DNA from: Chlorops oryzae
Lineage: Eukaryota; Arthropoda; Insecta; Diptera; Chloropidae
Assembly (NCBI GenBank): GCA_020466095.1
Contig: CM035807.1
Coordinates: forward strand, 13,557,007 to 13,621,006
DNA: 64,000 bases
Direction: 5' to 3'
Notes under the pieces: model-generated
Seen by the model: only the letters and a program-made list of their open reading frames with translations
Database searches by the model: none
What the model was told of the DNA's origin: nothing
Translations under genes and position numbers: made by a program
Part shown: positions 10,202-22,350 of the stretch, piece after piece
How positions within the stretch are numbered: the stretch's first letter is position 1
Layout: the number at the start of each line of letters is the position of its first letter

Positions 10202-12061
10202 TGCCATCATCGTTGTTACAAGCTTTAGTCTTCTTATTGCTCTGTAGACCACTAGACTATGGTTTAACCAGAGTGCGGGTCATTATTATTGTCATTTAAA
10301 AGCGAAAAAGGCGGTTATTAAAATAACAAAATTCAAACAGACGTACTTTCGATGCACAATTACCGCTGAAATTGTGTGATGTGCAATTTATTCGAATGTG
10401 CGATATAAAATAAAAAAAAAAGTTATTAAAAAATAAATAATATTTAAAGTTTAAATAATTATACTTATGTACAAAATATTTGAAAAACATTATTGAAATA
10501 ATTTAAAGAAAAAATTATGATTTCTTAAATTATTTTCAAAAGAAAAACTTTGCCTCAAGCCAATTCACTTTGTCAATGTATGTATGTATGTGTGTTAAGC
10601 TGGTACATTAAACAAGGACTCTACATGTGTGTTTGTGTTTTCGTTTGAATTTTAAATCCAAAATTCTAGCGATAACCATAAAAACTTTCCCCCAATCGAA
10701 TCATTCAAGTGCGCAAAGCATGGTTAGTGCTTTGAAGTTTTCCTTGATATTGAAACTATATTGTTGCTTTTAAGTGATAAAAAAAATGATAGTGGTATCA
10801 ATATCAATATCAACATCAATATTTATATCGACATTACATCAATATCGCTATCGCCGATTTTATTGCTGCAGAGAGTGCTACCTCAAGGATTAAGGATATG
10901 AACGAATGGCGGTGACAAATGCACGAATGCTGAGCTCTTGCATTGAAATTCTTGATGTTGCTGCCGCTACGTTGGCGTTCAATAGAAATGAAGTGCTTTT
11001 TTTCCATTAGTCCCAAACATTTCCATTTTCCATTTCCATTTTCCCATCGACAACAATTTCCGTTACACAATTTTCTTTTGATCAATTGAAAGCGATTGCA
11101 TTTTAAAGACTTTTGAAGGCTTAGGCAAAAAAAAAAAAAAAAATGGTCTCCTGAATAAAGGTGTTTTTTTATATTTTTGTGTTTGTTTTTGCTTTGCTTA
11201 AGACTTTCCATGATGATTTTTAATTTTTCCGTTTCTTTTCTCCGCCATTGTCACACCGCCATTGTGCAACTGTGCTTTATCATCAACTTATCCACTTCAC
11301 AGCATGGCAAAGAGCCGGCGAAAAGAGTTCATTTTCGGTAAAAAGAAATTATGACTTTTGCATTGTCGAGGTCAAGGACGTGCCATATTTTAGCCTGGTC
11401 AGGCTTTATACATAGATTTGCTTCGTTGCGTTTGTTCTTTCTTCTATAATCCGTAGAAGGCATTGCAATCGCTCTGTTTTATTGTAACGCGCTAATTCAA
11501 AGACCTTGCGACAGTGTTTTCAAGTGGAAATGCATTTGTTTTTTTCCTTTCATATTTAATCGGTCTGAACTCTTAATGGTTAGTAAAAAAATAATTCGTT
11601 TGTTATGGGAAAAATAATTAAGTTGAAGATTTATATTGAAGAATATTTAAAAAAAAAAAAACGAAGTGAAAAGTGCATTGGTTGCAATGAGAAGAGAACT
11701 CTTTGGGTCTTCTTAATTTCGACCTACCTTCAAATACTGTTCGTTTATTGTGAAATAAATTGAAATGGTTAGAATTGATTTTCTAAGTAAATCAGCAAAA
11801 ATTAAGTGTTTATATCTAACAAATAGCGAAAACAAAACCAAAATTCAACCAATTGAAAGCTACTCCCGAATCACATTTTTTTTTGTTCTGAGTTGAAAAT
11901 TCAGTTAAGCGTCTCCTGAGAAATTATTTTGAGAAGTTTATTTTCGTTGTGTTACTTCATTCTTCATACAAATGCGAGGCTATGAATGTAAAATGTGGTT
12001 GGAAGTTGCCTATTGTGAGGGGGGAAAAAATCTAAGATTTTAGTTTGAGACAACTGACTTA

Positions 12062-12380
12062 AAATCTTATTTAACTTTACTTAACTTCACTTAACATAAC
12101 TTAACTTCACATAACTTAACTTAACTTAACTTAACTTAGCTAAACTTCACTTATCATAACTTAACTTAACTTAACTTAATACTTAACTTAACTTAACTTA
12201 CTTAACTATAATTTAACTTAACTTAACTTAACTTAACTTAACTTAACTTAACTTAACTTAACTTAACTTAACTTAACTAACTTAACTTAACTATAACTTA
12301 ACTTAACTTAACTTAACTTAACATAACTTAACATAACTTAACTAACTCAACTTAACATAACTTAACACAACATAACATAG
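12062..12380. repeat. (CTTAA)n pentanucleotide satellite
   Basis: About 320 bp of ACTTA-type pentamers, with degenerate units (ACATA, CACTT) at both edges and an almost pure centre near 12195-12290. Purity highest in the middle and decaying outward is typical of replication slippage. Confidence 0.9.
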
Positions 12381-12639
12381 AATAACATTGGTAAAAAAAT
12401 TACATCCGTGATTGTCCTAAAATTTTTGAACATTCGTGATTTTACAATCTTCGTAAACAGCTCTTAAATTTTTACATATGTACATTGTACATACATATGA
12501 AGCCTTTCGAAGTTTTTAGAGGAGAAAGTTTTATTTAGTTTCATATCTTTATAGTTTATAGTTAAATAAACGCACTATAAAGGATTGCTTCGTCACGACA
12601 AAACGACTTGTATGTATGTATGTATGTACCTATGTATGT

Positions 12640-12862
12640 TGGAGTGGATGCCACTTAGGCCATTTACCGGCCCATTGTGGTACGACGAGGGGTTTTCTTG
12701 TGTTTGTGTGAGTGAAGTGTCTTTTTATGTAGTGTGCCCCTGACATGCGATTTTTGAAAAACCAGTGCCAGGCTTGGAACATTGCACTCCGTTTCACCTG
12801 TGCCGGGAATCGAACCTCGGACCCCGGAATCAAGAGCATAGCACGCATTATTTAAAAGATTG
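12640..12862 (-). mobile_element. tRNA-derived SINE, family 1, minus strand
   Basis: Read on the minus strand it has a perfect Pol III B box (GAGGTTCGATTCCCGG, about 12796-12811). A body follows with GTTCCAAGCCTGGCACTGG, CACTCACACAAACACA and a terminal GGCCTAAGTGGCA. The same order occurs on the plus strand at 20056-20237. The A-box half is missing or degenerate in both, so they look 5'-truncated. Its 3' end runs into a (TACA)n run at 12611-12640. Confidence 0.75.
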
Positions 12863-12869
12863 TTTTTCA

Positions 12870-15800
12870 AAGGGCATTTTGTATAGAAAATAAAATAAAT
12901 AAAATTAAATGCGGAAAGAATTCCAAATAGATTAGTCGTATATTTTTTTTTTGTAAATAAAAAGGAATAATAAACGAAAATCATATTAATTTGATACAGT
13001 TATTTCATTAAGTGCTTCATCGGAAGTTTTCTCCCATCGAAAGGGTCAATGTAACCTAATCCATAGCTGTGCGAGAATTATCAAAGTCGAAAGACGAATA
13101 CAAAAAGGAATCTAATTAAAAAAAAAAAAATTTCAAAAATCAATTGAATTTTCGTGACTTTTGGACCGAAACTGACATTATATTTCCATTAAACCCTTTG
13201 CTAAATAATTCACGCGAAATCCTTATCATGAATATGCATGACACCCATTGCCCAGCGCGTAGCATGCGTAACTTGTCTCCAAACTTTTTGGGATACTTCT
13301 TCTCGTTTCATTTTAAATTCCATATTTTTCCCATGTTAAGCAATTTTCGGAAAAGAATTTAAACTTTAACCAAGGCTCGTTCTCTCTTTGTTATAACTTT
13401 ATTTTCCTTTCGGACGAACGTTAACTGAATAAATGAAGGCAAAACCAAAAAGAAAAAAAAAAACAAAAAATATCGATTTCTCATTATTTTTCAATGAAAT
13501 CGGAGAAGGTGAACATCTTCAATCTAAAACAGTCATTAGTTTCGGGCAAAGGAAAATAACGAATTCGTGATCAAAATCTTAATTAAATTTCGTCCCTTCA
13601 ACGAGCAACAGAAAAAAAAACAACAAAAAAAAAAAACTTTAAGTCCAAATAATATTTATTGTTATTCTTTCGTTGTTTTTGCGGGCGTCCCGCATTAATT
13701 GTTCGTAAATCACCTTCTTTAATGTCAATGTATTTGAGCATTTAATTAAATACAATAAAATGAAATAAGTCCCGAAAAATAAAGGACCTCAGACTAACTA
13801 TTAAGGGATCGCCCAAAAGTTTTAAGGTACAAAAGTAAACTTTGTGCAACAATTAAGTCGACTTCGTGTGTAAGTAGGATAAAAAAAAAACGTACTTTTA
13901 CTCTAGGTCGATGGGCTGAATGGCCACCAATTGGTCAGGTACAACGATTAGGAATGAACTATAATTAAAGGTTGATTTATGCGACAAGAGAAGAAAAATC
14001 AACACTTAATTGTGCGATTTTTTTGCATTCTTCATAAGTCCGTTTGTTGAATAAAAGGGCCTATTACTACCCCTTGTGAATCCGTTACTTGAATTCATAA
14101 GAACCGATTGTTTAAGTTGAACTCAGCCGTCTCCAACCACTCTCATAGAGAGTTGATAACTTTCTGAACGTGAGAATCCACATTCATGTACATTTCTCCG
14201 TTAGATTTTACACCGAAAACTATAACAAAGTATTTTATTCGTTAATAAATTAAAGGTTCTTTACGCTAATAAAGGGTTAATACAATTCACATGTCGTTAA
14301 ATGTTTATTTTTACCATTGAGAGACGACACCTGAAAGTGGAAGCAGATAGGCGAAGGGGGAAAATTAGGGCACCCGAGACATACAATAGAAGTTTGCTTT
14401 CGTGTCAATATTCTGAGAAACGCTGAGCTTTGAGTTTTAATATTCACCTCTATTGATACTCATGGGTATTAATTACTTTATTTTGAATTTGATTTTTCAA
14501 GGCTGTGCTTTCCGTGGAAGGCCTAAAGCCCAATAAAGGTATTAATCTAAAAAAAAAACTCCCTTCCTTCTACAATTCGAACGGTTATAATTTTCCGCCA
14601 GTTGAATTAACAGTGGACATATCCCAAAAACGTAGTTTTTTTTTTTTGTTCAAAAACAATTCGATCCATTCTCTCCATATCTTGCTTTTTATCAAATTAG
14701 ACAGTGGGGCGAATTCCAGTGAAAGAAAAATTCCATTTGAATTTATTTGTCATAATTTATTTGAATAAATTCGACTGACGTCCGATTGGTGTTCTTAAAC
14801 TGTGTGAACAATTTGATATTAAAAGAAAACCTCATTGCACATTCCAAAGTGTGGAAAAGACATTGTAAATAAAAATGATCTAATACAAACAATTTCTCTT
14901 CCCCTAAAAGTATGCAATACTAAGAATTTATTTCCGTTTGACTGCAATCAAAAAATGCAATTGATGACATTCATCCAATAATAAAAAAAGTATTTCCACA
15001 CAACCGATTAAGCTCGCATAACTTTCATAACAATAAGGAATTCATAAAACAAAAAAATTTTGCAAAATTAAGCAGGCAAAATAGAGTCAAAAATTCTTAT
15101 GAAAGTCTTCCCACGACGGATTTCCGGTCACAAACCGCTCGAGGCAGCCACAAAATCTACAAACGTTCTGCTGCGTGGTGTTTTGAAATAATTTATAAAA
15201 TACAACTTTTTCGGTTCGCTCAAAAGAATTCATGTTTCTATCGAATTGCAGCCATGAGTAAAAAATAAAAATTTGACCATTTTGAACACAATAAAGCCAA
15301 ATAAAAAATTGATTATTCAATATTTTACTTGTTTTTAAAAGCGCCAGACAAACTAAATCTCGTTACTTAAAACGTTTAAAACAAAATGATTGAAAAAAAT
15401 TGTATGAAAACAATCCCAAACGATAAATATTTACTCATGGAAAACTTGATTTTGTTGTGATTTTTAACTTTGTTGCTTCGCAATCGTGGGAAATGTGGAT
15501 AGCTTGTCGCAAGTGCACTTCAGGCGATGTGATTTCAAATTGTTTATTTGGGATTTGTTTTTGGGAAACTTCAATTTTCTCCTTGATAAAATATTCTTTA
15601 GTCATGTATTTTTTGCAATTTATTTGATATTACTAGCGCCGAGCTTCTATTGCTGTAGGAATAGACCATGGAATATTCGATTTAACTGATAGTCAGTGTT
15701 GACTGTGGTGTCAAGTCCATGAACACTTTAGCATATGATATTTAAAGGGTAAAGCGACGATTAGGATATCTAAAATAATTTCTGCCTGATCTTTAGGAAG

Positions 15801-15935
15801 CTCCTTATGGAACTCTTATTAAGCTTGGGTATTAGAAAAACGATTTCACTATTTCTAAGCCAAAAAACCAAAGGGAAATACGATGTAAATGGCCATTCGA
15901 TAATCAAATTAAAAGCATGTTATGTTACATTAACA
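12870..15935. other. Non-coding A+T-rich spacer
   Basis: No exon, RNA gene or delimited repeat recognised. Several 60-90 residue open frames (13144-13362, 14505-14768, 15087-15320) are ordinary for such DNA and show no domain. Confidence 0.45.
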
Positions 15936-15939
15936 TAAA

Positions 15940-16448
15940 TCAGTCCGAGTTTAAACGGATGAGGGATCCGCTTCACCGCTTCACTACCATAAAAAATCAG
16001 GCGCACCTTCTGCCCCTAGCCAAACCAACAGTTAATTGTTCTAGTAAAGGACCATATAGTGGTGTATTGGGCCAGTACACTAGGAGTTGAATATAAGACC
16101 TAACATTTTTTCAATAAGGTATATCCAGGACCAAAAGCCCCAGAACTGAGCGGCGAATCTTTGCCTCCTCATGAACAGCCCGAAGATATTGACGATGTCC
16201 GCTTGTACCACCGAGCACGTGCTTTGCAATGTGAAGTTAATAAAGGGCCGCTGTGATAGTCTTGCGAGACTCAGACTTCGTTTCTTATACCTCGCCTACC
16301 CCACAACAATGGAAGTTGGTAGGGTATCCCCACGGGACAGTGCGGTATTTTCAGATGCCACTCGCCTATGGAATTAGAAAAGGGTAGTCACAATCATCCT
16401 TGTAGGATGCGGTGACGTGGAGACTTGGTTCCCAAACCTATTGAAAAA
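15940..16448. mobile_element. Unclassified dispersed-element-like segment ahead of (AATCT)n
   Basis: Clearly richer in G+C than its surroundings and ending directly in a pentanucleotide tract, like the 3' end of some non-LTR retrotransposons. No reverse transcriptase motif is legible in the frames I checked, so this rests on composition and tail structure only. Confidence 0.3.
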
Positions 16449-16522
16449 CTAATCTAATCTAATCTAATCTAATCTAATCTAATCTAATCTAATCTAATCT
16501 AATCTAATCTAATCTAATCTAA
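16449..16522. repeat. (AATCT)n microsatellite, about 14 units
   Basis: Perfect tandem AATCT units. Immediately upstream is the G+C-richer segment described separately, so this could be a retrotransposon tail. Confidence 0.95.
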
Positions 16523-17417
16523 CAAAGTCCACGTTAACCAAAAGATATCAATTTTAGCATCTTAATGTCTCTCTCAAGGACAATGTTTGACAAAATTGTT
16601 CATTGTTTGCCATTTAAAGAATAATTTTCCTTTTCATATGATTTCGCATATTAAATAATTTAGATTAATTAAAAAAATTATTCTAAGATTATTTAGGAAT
16701 TTCGATAGCTCAGTAATGTAATTATTCAACGTTTTTAAAATAATATTGAAGGATAGTTTAGTTGAACTTCTAATTAAGATCATTTACAGTCAGTCAAAGT
16801 CAAGAACCAGTTAGTTTTTTTTTTTTCGAACACCTAAGTAATTTTTTGGATCACTCCAGTAGGCAGGAGTCTAACGAGGATTTTTTTAAACCTTGTAAGT
16901 AAATTAGCACATTTATATATCATAATCCTCTGGCATATGGAATTGCTAATAATACATAACTTTTTGCTTCATTGTGGGCCTCAATTTTTCTAAGCTATGT
17001 TCCAATCCAAAGTACAATGAGTGTGAAGGAGCACAGGTGATGGAGTAAATGGAAATGCGGTGGATTGCACGTAAGTTGTGCGATGTGAGATTGCTAGAAA
17101 AGCTGCGACTCTTGATTTGCATGGATTGCATGCAACAATTGCAATGCTAACCAGCCAGAAGCTCTTGATGGATGTGTAGGGAATTCATGCCGTTACTGGA
17201 TGTGCATGGATTGCACCTTTTCAATTACGATGGTAGTGGAGCTAGGAATTCTCAGGAAGCTGGAATTCGGAACAAATCTAATCGATGTATTTTCTATTTA
17301 ACCGCGATGCGAAAACCCAAGCGAAAAAGTATTTAAGTGTCCTTATAAGAACCTTTCTTTGACTTTGCCGAACTCCAATTTAACCGGCTCCACATTGAGC
17401 TCCATATGTATAGAACT

Positions 17418-18080
17418 CTAGTAATAGTTTTTAGGAGTTTTGACTGTGCTCATTGCGGTAAATTTATTTCCCGACACGCTTGCATATCCACACATTTGCA
17501 AAACATACGTCCATATTGGATTTATAGCTTCATTGTATAGGAGGACTTTATACTGCAGTTTAAGAGCAGTGCGATTATTTATTAGCCAGTTCATTTGAAT
17601 TCTCCTGGCTTCGATAGGCTTGCGCCATGTTAATCTTTCATCCAAGTGCATTCCAAAGTAAATGACTTCCTCACATTGACGGATGCGTATGTTATTAAGG
17701 AAAATGTTGGGAGACGCTCTTTTATTAACCTGAAAGTGGATATGTCGACATTAAAGCTCATTTATTTTGATTCGGCTTTTAGATAGCCAGTCTTCGATTT
17801 AGTTGAGGTGATTTTGGAGCTTAAAAGTTGCGACACTTTTAATCTTGTGCTAGATTAACATCGTTGAGGTGGTCAGGACATGTTGAAATTATTAATCGAT
17901 TGCTATTAGGCATATATACTGTATACAGAAGATAAAGAAAAGGACCAAACAACACTCCTTTGAGGGACTCCTGCATTAATTTCAAGTCTTTTTGCTGTAA
18001 ACAAACTATGTTTTACTTGGAACGCTCTACGTTTTAAATATCATTCAACGGTGACATGGAAATTTACAGGAAGTATGTTT
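17418..18080 (-). pseudogene. Decayed Jockey-clade LINE reverse transcriptase fragment
   Basis: Minus-strand frames, patched over stops, give reverse transcriptase landmarks in the right order: an INAGVPQ motif near 17975-17955, a FLYLLYT-like segment, then IEDWLSKSRIKINE near 17815-17770. FGMHLDERLTWRK is near 17660-17620 and NPIWTY near 17520. These match the palm and thumb region and the following HLDxRLTW and PIWTY blocks of Jockey-type LINEs. The catalytic FADD-type motif is lost, and stop codons and frameshifts occur throughout. Both the 5' end and the 3' tail are missing. Confidence 0.8.
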
Positions 18081-18089
18081 CCGCATAAC

Positions 18090-20055
18090 AGCCCGCCGCG
18101 AAGTCAGCTACAGAGGGTTGACTTTACCTAATTCGATCTGTACGTTTTTATAGGATAAAATAGTAAAAATTTATCCTTCTTAAGACCCAAGCAAATAGCT
18201 ATCCAAGAACCGTTAAATTAAGTTACTTTTACTCAAAAATTAGTTAGACTTTGATCAATGAAATTAATCGCTTGGCCTAGTAAAAAGTTAAGGTTTTTTT
18301 TTTTTTTTTCAAATATGACTTGAAATAAGGCAGCAAACTGGCAGCAAATCGCCAATGTTTGTGCATCGCATACTTTGAAGCCTGGTCACGTTTTCATCTG
18401 TATATTTTTTGCATAATAAATCCACACCACAGCGAAGTATCGATCCGGAAAACGTAACAAGAAAGAAAATATTCTTACACGTTGCTTAAGACATTCGTCT
18501 TCATATATATACTGATTAAATTTGTGCGTTCGATTTTATCTTTTAATTATTTATTTCCCATTCTCCGGATCGACTAAAATTCAATTCTCAGCCACATTGA
18601 AATACACTCAAGTGCTTTACATTCAGCGTGTTGCTCTCAATTCTATTAACATTGTCACCAAGCGCCCCAAGAGACTTATTTACACTACAATAACCTCTAA
18701 TCGGATAATCTACATCGTAAAGATTAAGGCTATTTATTTTATCTGTTCTTTTTTTTTTTTTCTTTGCTCCTTTTATTTTCTATTTCGGAGAGAATGAATA
18801 AAATTCCCAAATCACAATAGACGCATGACGCACAGTGCCTCTGTGCCTTTGAGTGGCTCTTGTCTTTAAGTTATTTATGCCTATGCAAATATGTCCCAGT
18901 CTTCACACTGAAGTCTGTTCCTGAATAGAATCCTCTCGAAAGCTCTTTACTTTTTGCCAGAAGCGTAATTCTTTTGCGCAAAAAGTTTCAACTAAATTCT
19001 TCTACTTAACAAGCCGCTCTGAGAACATTTAACTCTACTTAAAAATTTTTAATCACTCAACTGTTAGTCCATGCTAGTGGTGTACATAAATCTTTTCCTT
19101 GGAGGAGCCTCTTTTGGACTTGAGATAAGTCTCACATGGCACAAATAAATTAAAATGCATATTTTTTTTAAACTAAATTTTTTTTCCCCCAAGAGAATGT
19201 ATCTATGTCTAACGACTTTACCCTCTCATCGACTTTGTTCGTTGATGGCTTTAAATTTTAATAAAATGCTTTAATATCTCTGCTTTAAAGTTTCTCTCTT
19301 CAATTTCTCTTCATACATAATTTCAACTTAATGTTGAATCTTGAAAGTTTCGCTTTCATCGTCTCCTTCTCCTAAAAAAATGTTGACTCCTTGTGGGAAA
19401 GCAATTGCTTAGTACTAAAGCAATAATTGCAACTTAAACTGCGTTAGAAATAGCCAATTTGGGCTACGGCTGTTAACCCAAATGGAAACCGCGATTGTTA
19501 TGCAAATTGCGCACAAATTTCTAATAAATTTTGCACAACACAAAAGCGGAGGTCTATGGAAATCGTATTAAAAATACGGAACTGCAGTTTTGACACAATA
19601 TTGCCATGCATTATCCTTTTCCAAATTCACATACATACATAATCAGTGTCGATGTGCTCCGCCGTACAGTCCAGTGCTGCATTTAAGGGTAAGCAGACAA
19701 AGGGGTTCGAACTTATGTTTTAAATGCAAATTTTTACAGAAGAGAATTTTTGCAACTATTCTTCGCGTATAGGATAGTGTAGACGCCAACCGGTACTAAA
19801 CAGGTCAACTTAAACAATAGGAGTACTCTGAGGTCACGCGCAATATGACTAGTGAATATGTAGAGTGTTTAACATATGAGAATTGACTAGACATTGAGAA
19901 GTAATAACGGGTCTAGAAGAATTATAAGTAGTAAAAAATTTGACTAACTGGCAAAAAAAATAAAAGAAAATCACGGGTATATTCTAGAAATCAACTAGAA
20001 AATCATCAATAATATAAATTTGTCAAAAGATCATAACCATTTGGTTTTAAAACAG
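18090..20055. other. Non-coding spacer
   Basis: No gene seen. A segment at 19796-19865 shares phrases such as GGAGTACTCTGAGGT and ATATGACTAGT with 62926-62975, so it belongs to another dispersed repeat whose limits I could not set. Confidence 0.4.
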
Positions 20056-20237
20056 TTTTCTTGATCTCAGGGTACGAGGTTCGATTCCCGGAACAGGCGA
20101 AACGGGTTGTAATGTTCCAAGCCTAGCAGTGGTTTATCAAAAAATCGGCACACTACATGATAAGACAATACACTCACACAAACACAAAGAAACTTCTTGT
20201 ATCACAAGGGGCCGATTAATGGCCTAAGCGGCAGACA
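20056..20237 (+). mobile_element. tRNA-derived SINE, family 1, plus strand
   Basis: B box GAGGTTCGATTCCCGG at 20076-20091, then the same body as the 12640-12862 copy: GTTCCAAGCCTAGCAGTGG, CACTCACACAAACACA and GGCCTAAGCGGCA. The A-box half is absent. Its 3' end abuts the CCCAGC element at 20238, suggesting that element inserted at or near the SINE end. Confidence 0.75.
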
Positions 20238-20801
20238 CCCAGCGGAAAATTATCTCCTGCATGACAAAGTCACCAATGATGTCATCGATGACATATAGGT
20301 GACATTGTCATGCATGACATCTTGGAGGACATGTCATCGTTGAGGGATGCTGCTCATGTGCTTGACTCTCATTGGCTACTGAAATTTAAATAAGGTTTTT
20401 TTAGCGTCAGTTCAGCGTTAGCATGAAGTGGCGTAGATGATGAGTGCTCGACTCAGAATCCGAAGATCGCGGGTTCGATCCCGAAAATAATTTTTAAAAT
20501 TTCAAAATATCAAAGAGAGGGCAAAGAAGAGATTTATCAAACTGACATTTAGAGAGAAAAGAGCAATGTGCTGCTCTCAAATGCTTTTTTCGCCATCGCA
20601 CCCCTATGACAATGGCGTGCCAATGCTATATGAGGGCTCACCAGTGACATTTTCTAATCTTCCGGTGATAATGTCACCGCTGAAGTCCCTGTCAGCTCCT
20701 GTGTAAATGTCATACAAAGTGTCACCGGCAATAGCATGCATTCCGGCTCAGAAGTCACTAGGACATCATCGGGGATGTCCGCGGGACATTTCCCGCTGGG
20801 T
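20238..20801. mobile_element. CCCAGCGG-ended inverted-repeat element with tRNA-like core, copy 1
   Basis: Ends CCCAGCGG and CCGCTGGG are inverted, and the right end is followed by TA. The interior is highly similar to 60125-60679. It carries a tRNA-like unit with an A box-like TGGCGTAGATGATGAGTG (20429-20446) and a perfect B box GGGTTCGATCCC (20471-20482), and the spacing fits a tRNA. The stretch before the B box recalls insect tRNA-Arg. No transposase is present, so mobilisation would need a partner. Confidence 0.8.
20429..20484 (+). other. tRNA-like Pol III promoter unit inside copy 1
   Basis: A box and B box are spaced as in a tRNA gene, but 5' and 3' acceptor stems do not pair, so it is not called as a functional tRNA. 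It is conserved in the second copy at 60312-60366. Confidence 0.6.
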
Positions 20802-21059
20802 ATATTTCAGTCACCACCATCAGACTTATTCAACCTGAGGTTTGACTTTTTGCACCCGGATTTTTTTATTGTTGCAACTAAGGCCCTTAAAGTGCATTGA
20901 TACGACACTGGTCTAGCTACGAAAACCGAGGTTGTGAACTGCTCTAAATGTCATTATTGTGGCGCAATGACATGATTCATTTCAAGTTATTTTGAATTCG
21001 TCGCACTCGCAAAATGCTGATACTCGCCAATCACCGTTTACCACTCACCATTCAACATT

Positions 21060-21084
21060 GACCGACCGACCGACCGACCGACCG
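21060..21084. repeat. (GACC)n microsatellite
   Basis: About six ACCG/GACC units. Confidence 0.85.
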
Positions 21085-21369
21085 GCCGCCGCCGCATAGC
21101 ACCGATTGCTTTGCAGAAAACCCATTAAAGGCAAATTGCCAGAAAATTGTTTGCATTGATTCCGACTTGACCAAACGACAAGTGTTCTATTTTCCTTCTT
21201 GTTTTATTATTCGTTCGTTTTTTTTTCTCTCTCTTTTATTGAACTTCCCACTTCCATTTGAAAAGAATTTAATTGAAAAATATTCGCGATTGTAAATGGG
21301 TTTCTGGGTATTTTGACTTTTTCTGCAATTTCAATTTTCCACTTTAACATTTTTCTATTTTACCATTTT

Positions 21370-21509
21370 TATACCCGACACACACTCTGTGTCGAGGGTA
21401 TATTGCGTTTGTGTGGTTGTGTGTAAGTACCCATAACCAGTCGAGATAGACCATACAAAATATATATAGAAATGATCAGCGTCACCAGGAGATTCGATTT
21501 AGCCATGTC

Positions 21510-21544
<35 letters not shown>

Positions 21545-22350
21545 CTGTCCGTCTGTCTGTCCGTCTGTCTGTCCGTCTGTCTGTCTGTCTGTCCGTCTGT
21601 TTGTATACAGTTTTCTTATCGAAGGAGTTGAGCTATGTTGACGAAATTTAGTATGCGTGCTCACGGGGACATGAGTAAGAACAGGTTCGAGAATGGACCC
21701 GATCGGACCATTTTTAGGGAAACCTCCAGTACTAGGGTCTATTACGAAAACAACAAAAACTGCTCTAAAATCGAAGTTTTTCAAGATATTTTGATGAAAT
21801 TTGATATTTGAACATGTTTAAAGGCAAGTAATATGATTTCCAAAAAATTTTAAAGTGGGCGTGGCCGAAGGGTGTTTTCGAAAATTGCCTCCTACAACCG
21901 AAATCCAAATGGGACTTGAACGAAAGTTGTCACTTATGCTTCCTTTGTAGCCATAAATATCATCCCAAAAAATTTCCTAGATCGGTCCATTATTAAGGGT
22001 ACCTCCAGTACTAGGGTCTGTCACAAAAATCTCTGAAACTTAGAATTTGAGCGTATATTTAAGCCACGGATTAGAATTCCAAATAATTAGTAACGTGGGC
22101 GTGGCAAAGGGGCGATTTTCATAAAGAAATTTAATTTAAGTCGGTATATGAGGCCCCTTATGGCCTTGAAAACTGTTGAATATTCTTTCTTGGTGGTATA
22201 TGGGGCCCCTTATGGCCTTGAAAATCTGTTGAATATTATTTCTTGGTGGTCCGGTTTTTTGGGCGTGGTTAAAAAATTATTTAAACAAGTGTGTCTGTGT
22301 CGGGTATTTTATTGTCTGGCTCGCCTGACTATAACACCCTTACTTGTTTT
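21370..22350 (+). mobile_element. mini-me-like element, apparently complete, with (GTCY)n
   Basis: A 0.98-kb element. It begins with a small hairpin (TATACCCGACACA ... TGTGTCGAGGGTATA) and contains the core ATGATCAGCGTCACCAGGAG (21473-21492). It then runs through a (GTCT/GTCC)n tract at 21507-21603 and ends CACCCTTACTTGTTTT. Dipteran mini-me elements are known for a short conserved core and internal (GTCY)n proto-microsatellites, which fits well. Other pieces are at 1614-2070, 26160-26460 and 29975-30300. It carries no enzyme gene. Confidence 0.75.
21507..21603. repeat. (GTCY)n tetranucleotide tract
   Basis: About 24 GTCT units with scattered GTCC variants inside the mini-me-like element. 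The apparent open frame across it is a repeat artefact. Confidence 0.95.

Larger units (their letters stand above)
8985..12061. other. Non-coding spacer with minor features
   Basis: No gene assigned. Separate entries cover a promoter-like cluster at 9638-9675 and a hydrophobic short frame at 10082-10201. An imperfect (ATCAAT)n run lies at about 10797-10852. Open frames here, such as 10834-11211 on the minus strand, cross homopolymers and have no recognisable domain. Confidence 0.45.

Noticed and set aside
10834..11211. 125-codon minus-strand frame
   Set aside because: Low-complexity and crosses a poly-A run. No domain or splice context.
17418..17651. Small intact gene of 77 codons
   Set aside because: It is part of the decayed Jockey-clade reverse transcriptase, with homologous blocks continuing upstream across stops.
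20429..20484. Functional tRNA gene
   Set aside because: A and B boxes are good but acceptor and anticodon stems do not pair, and the unit sits in a dispersed repeat with a second copy.
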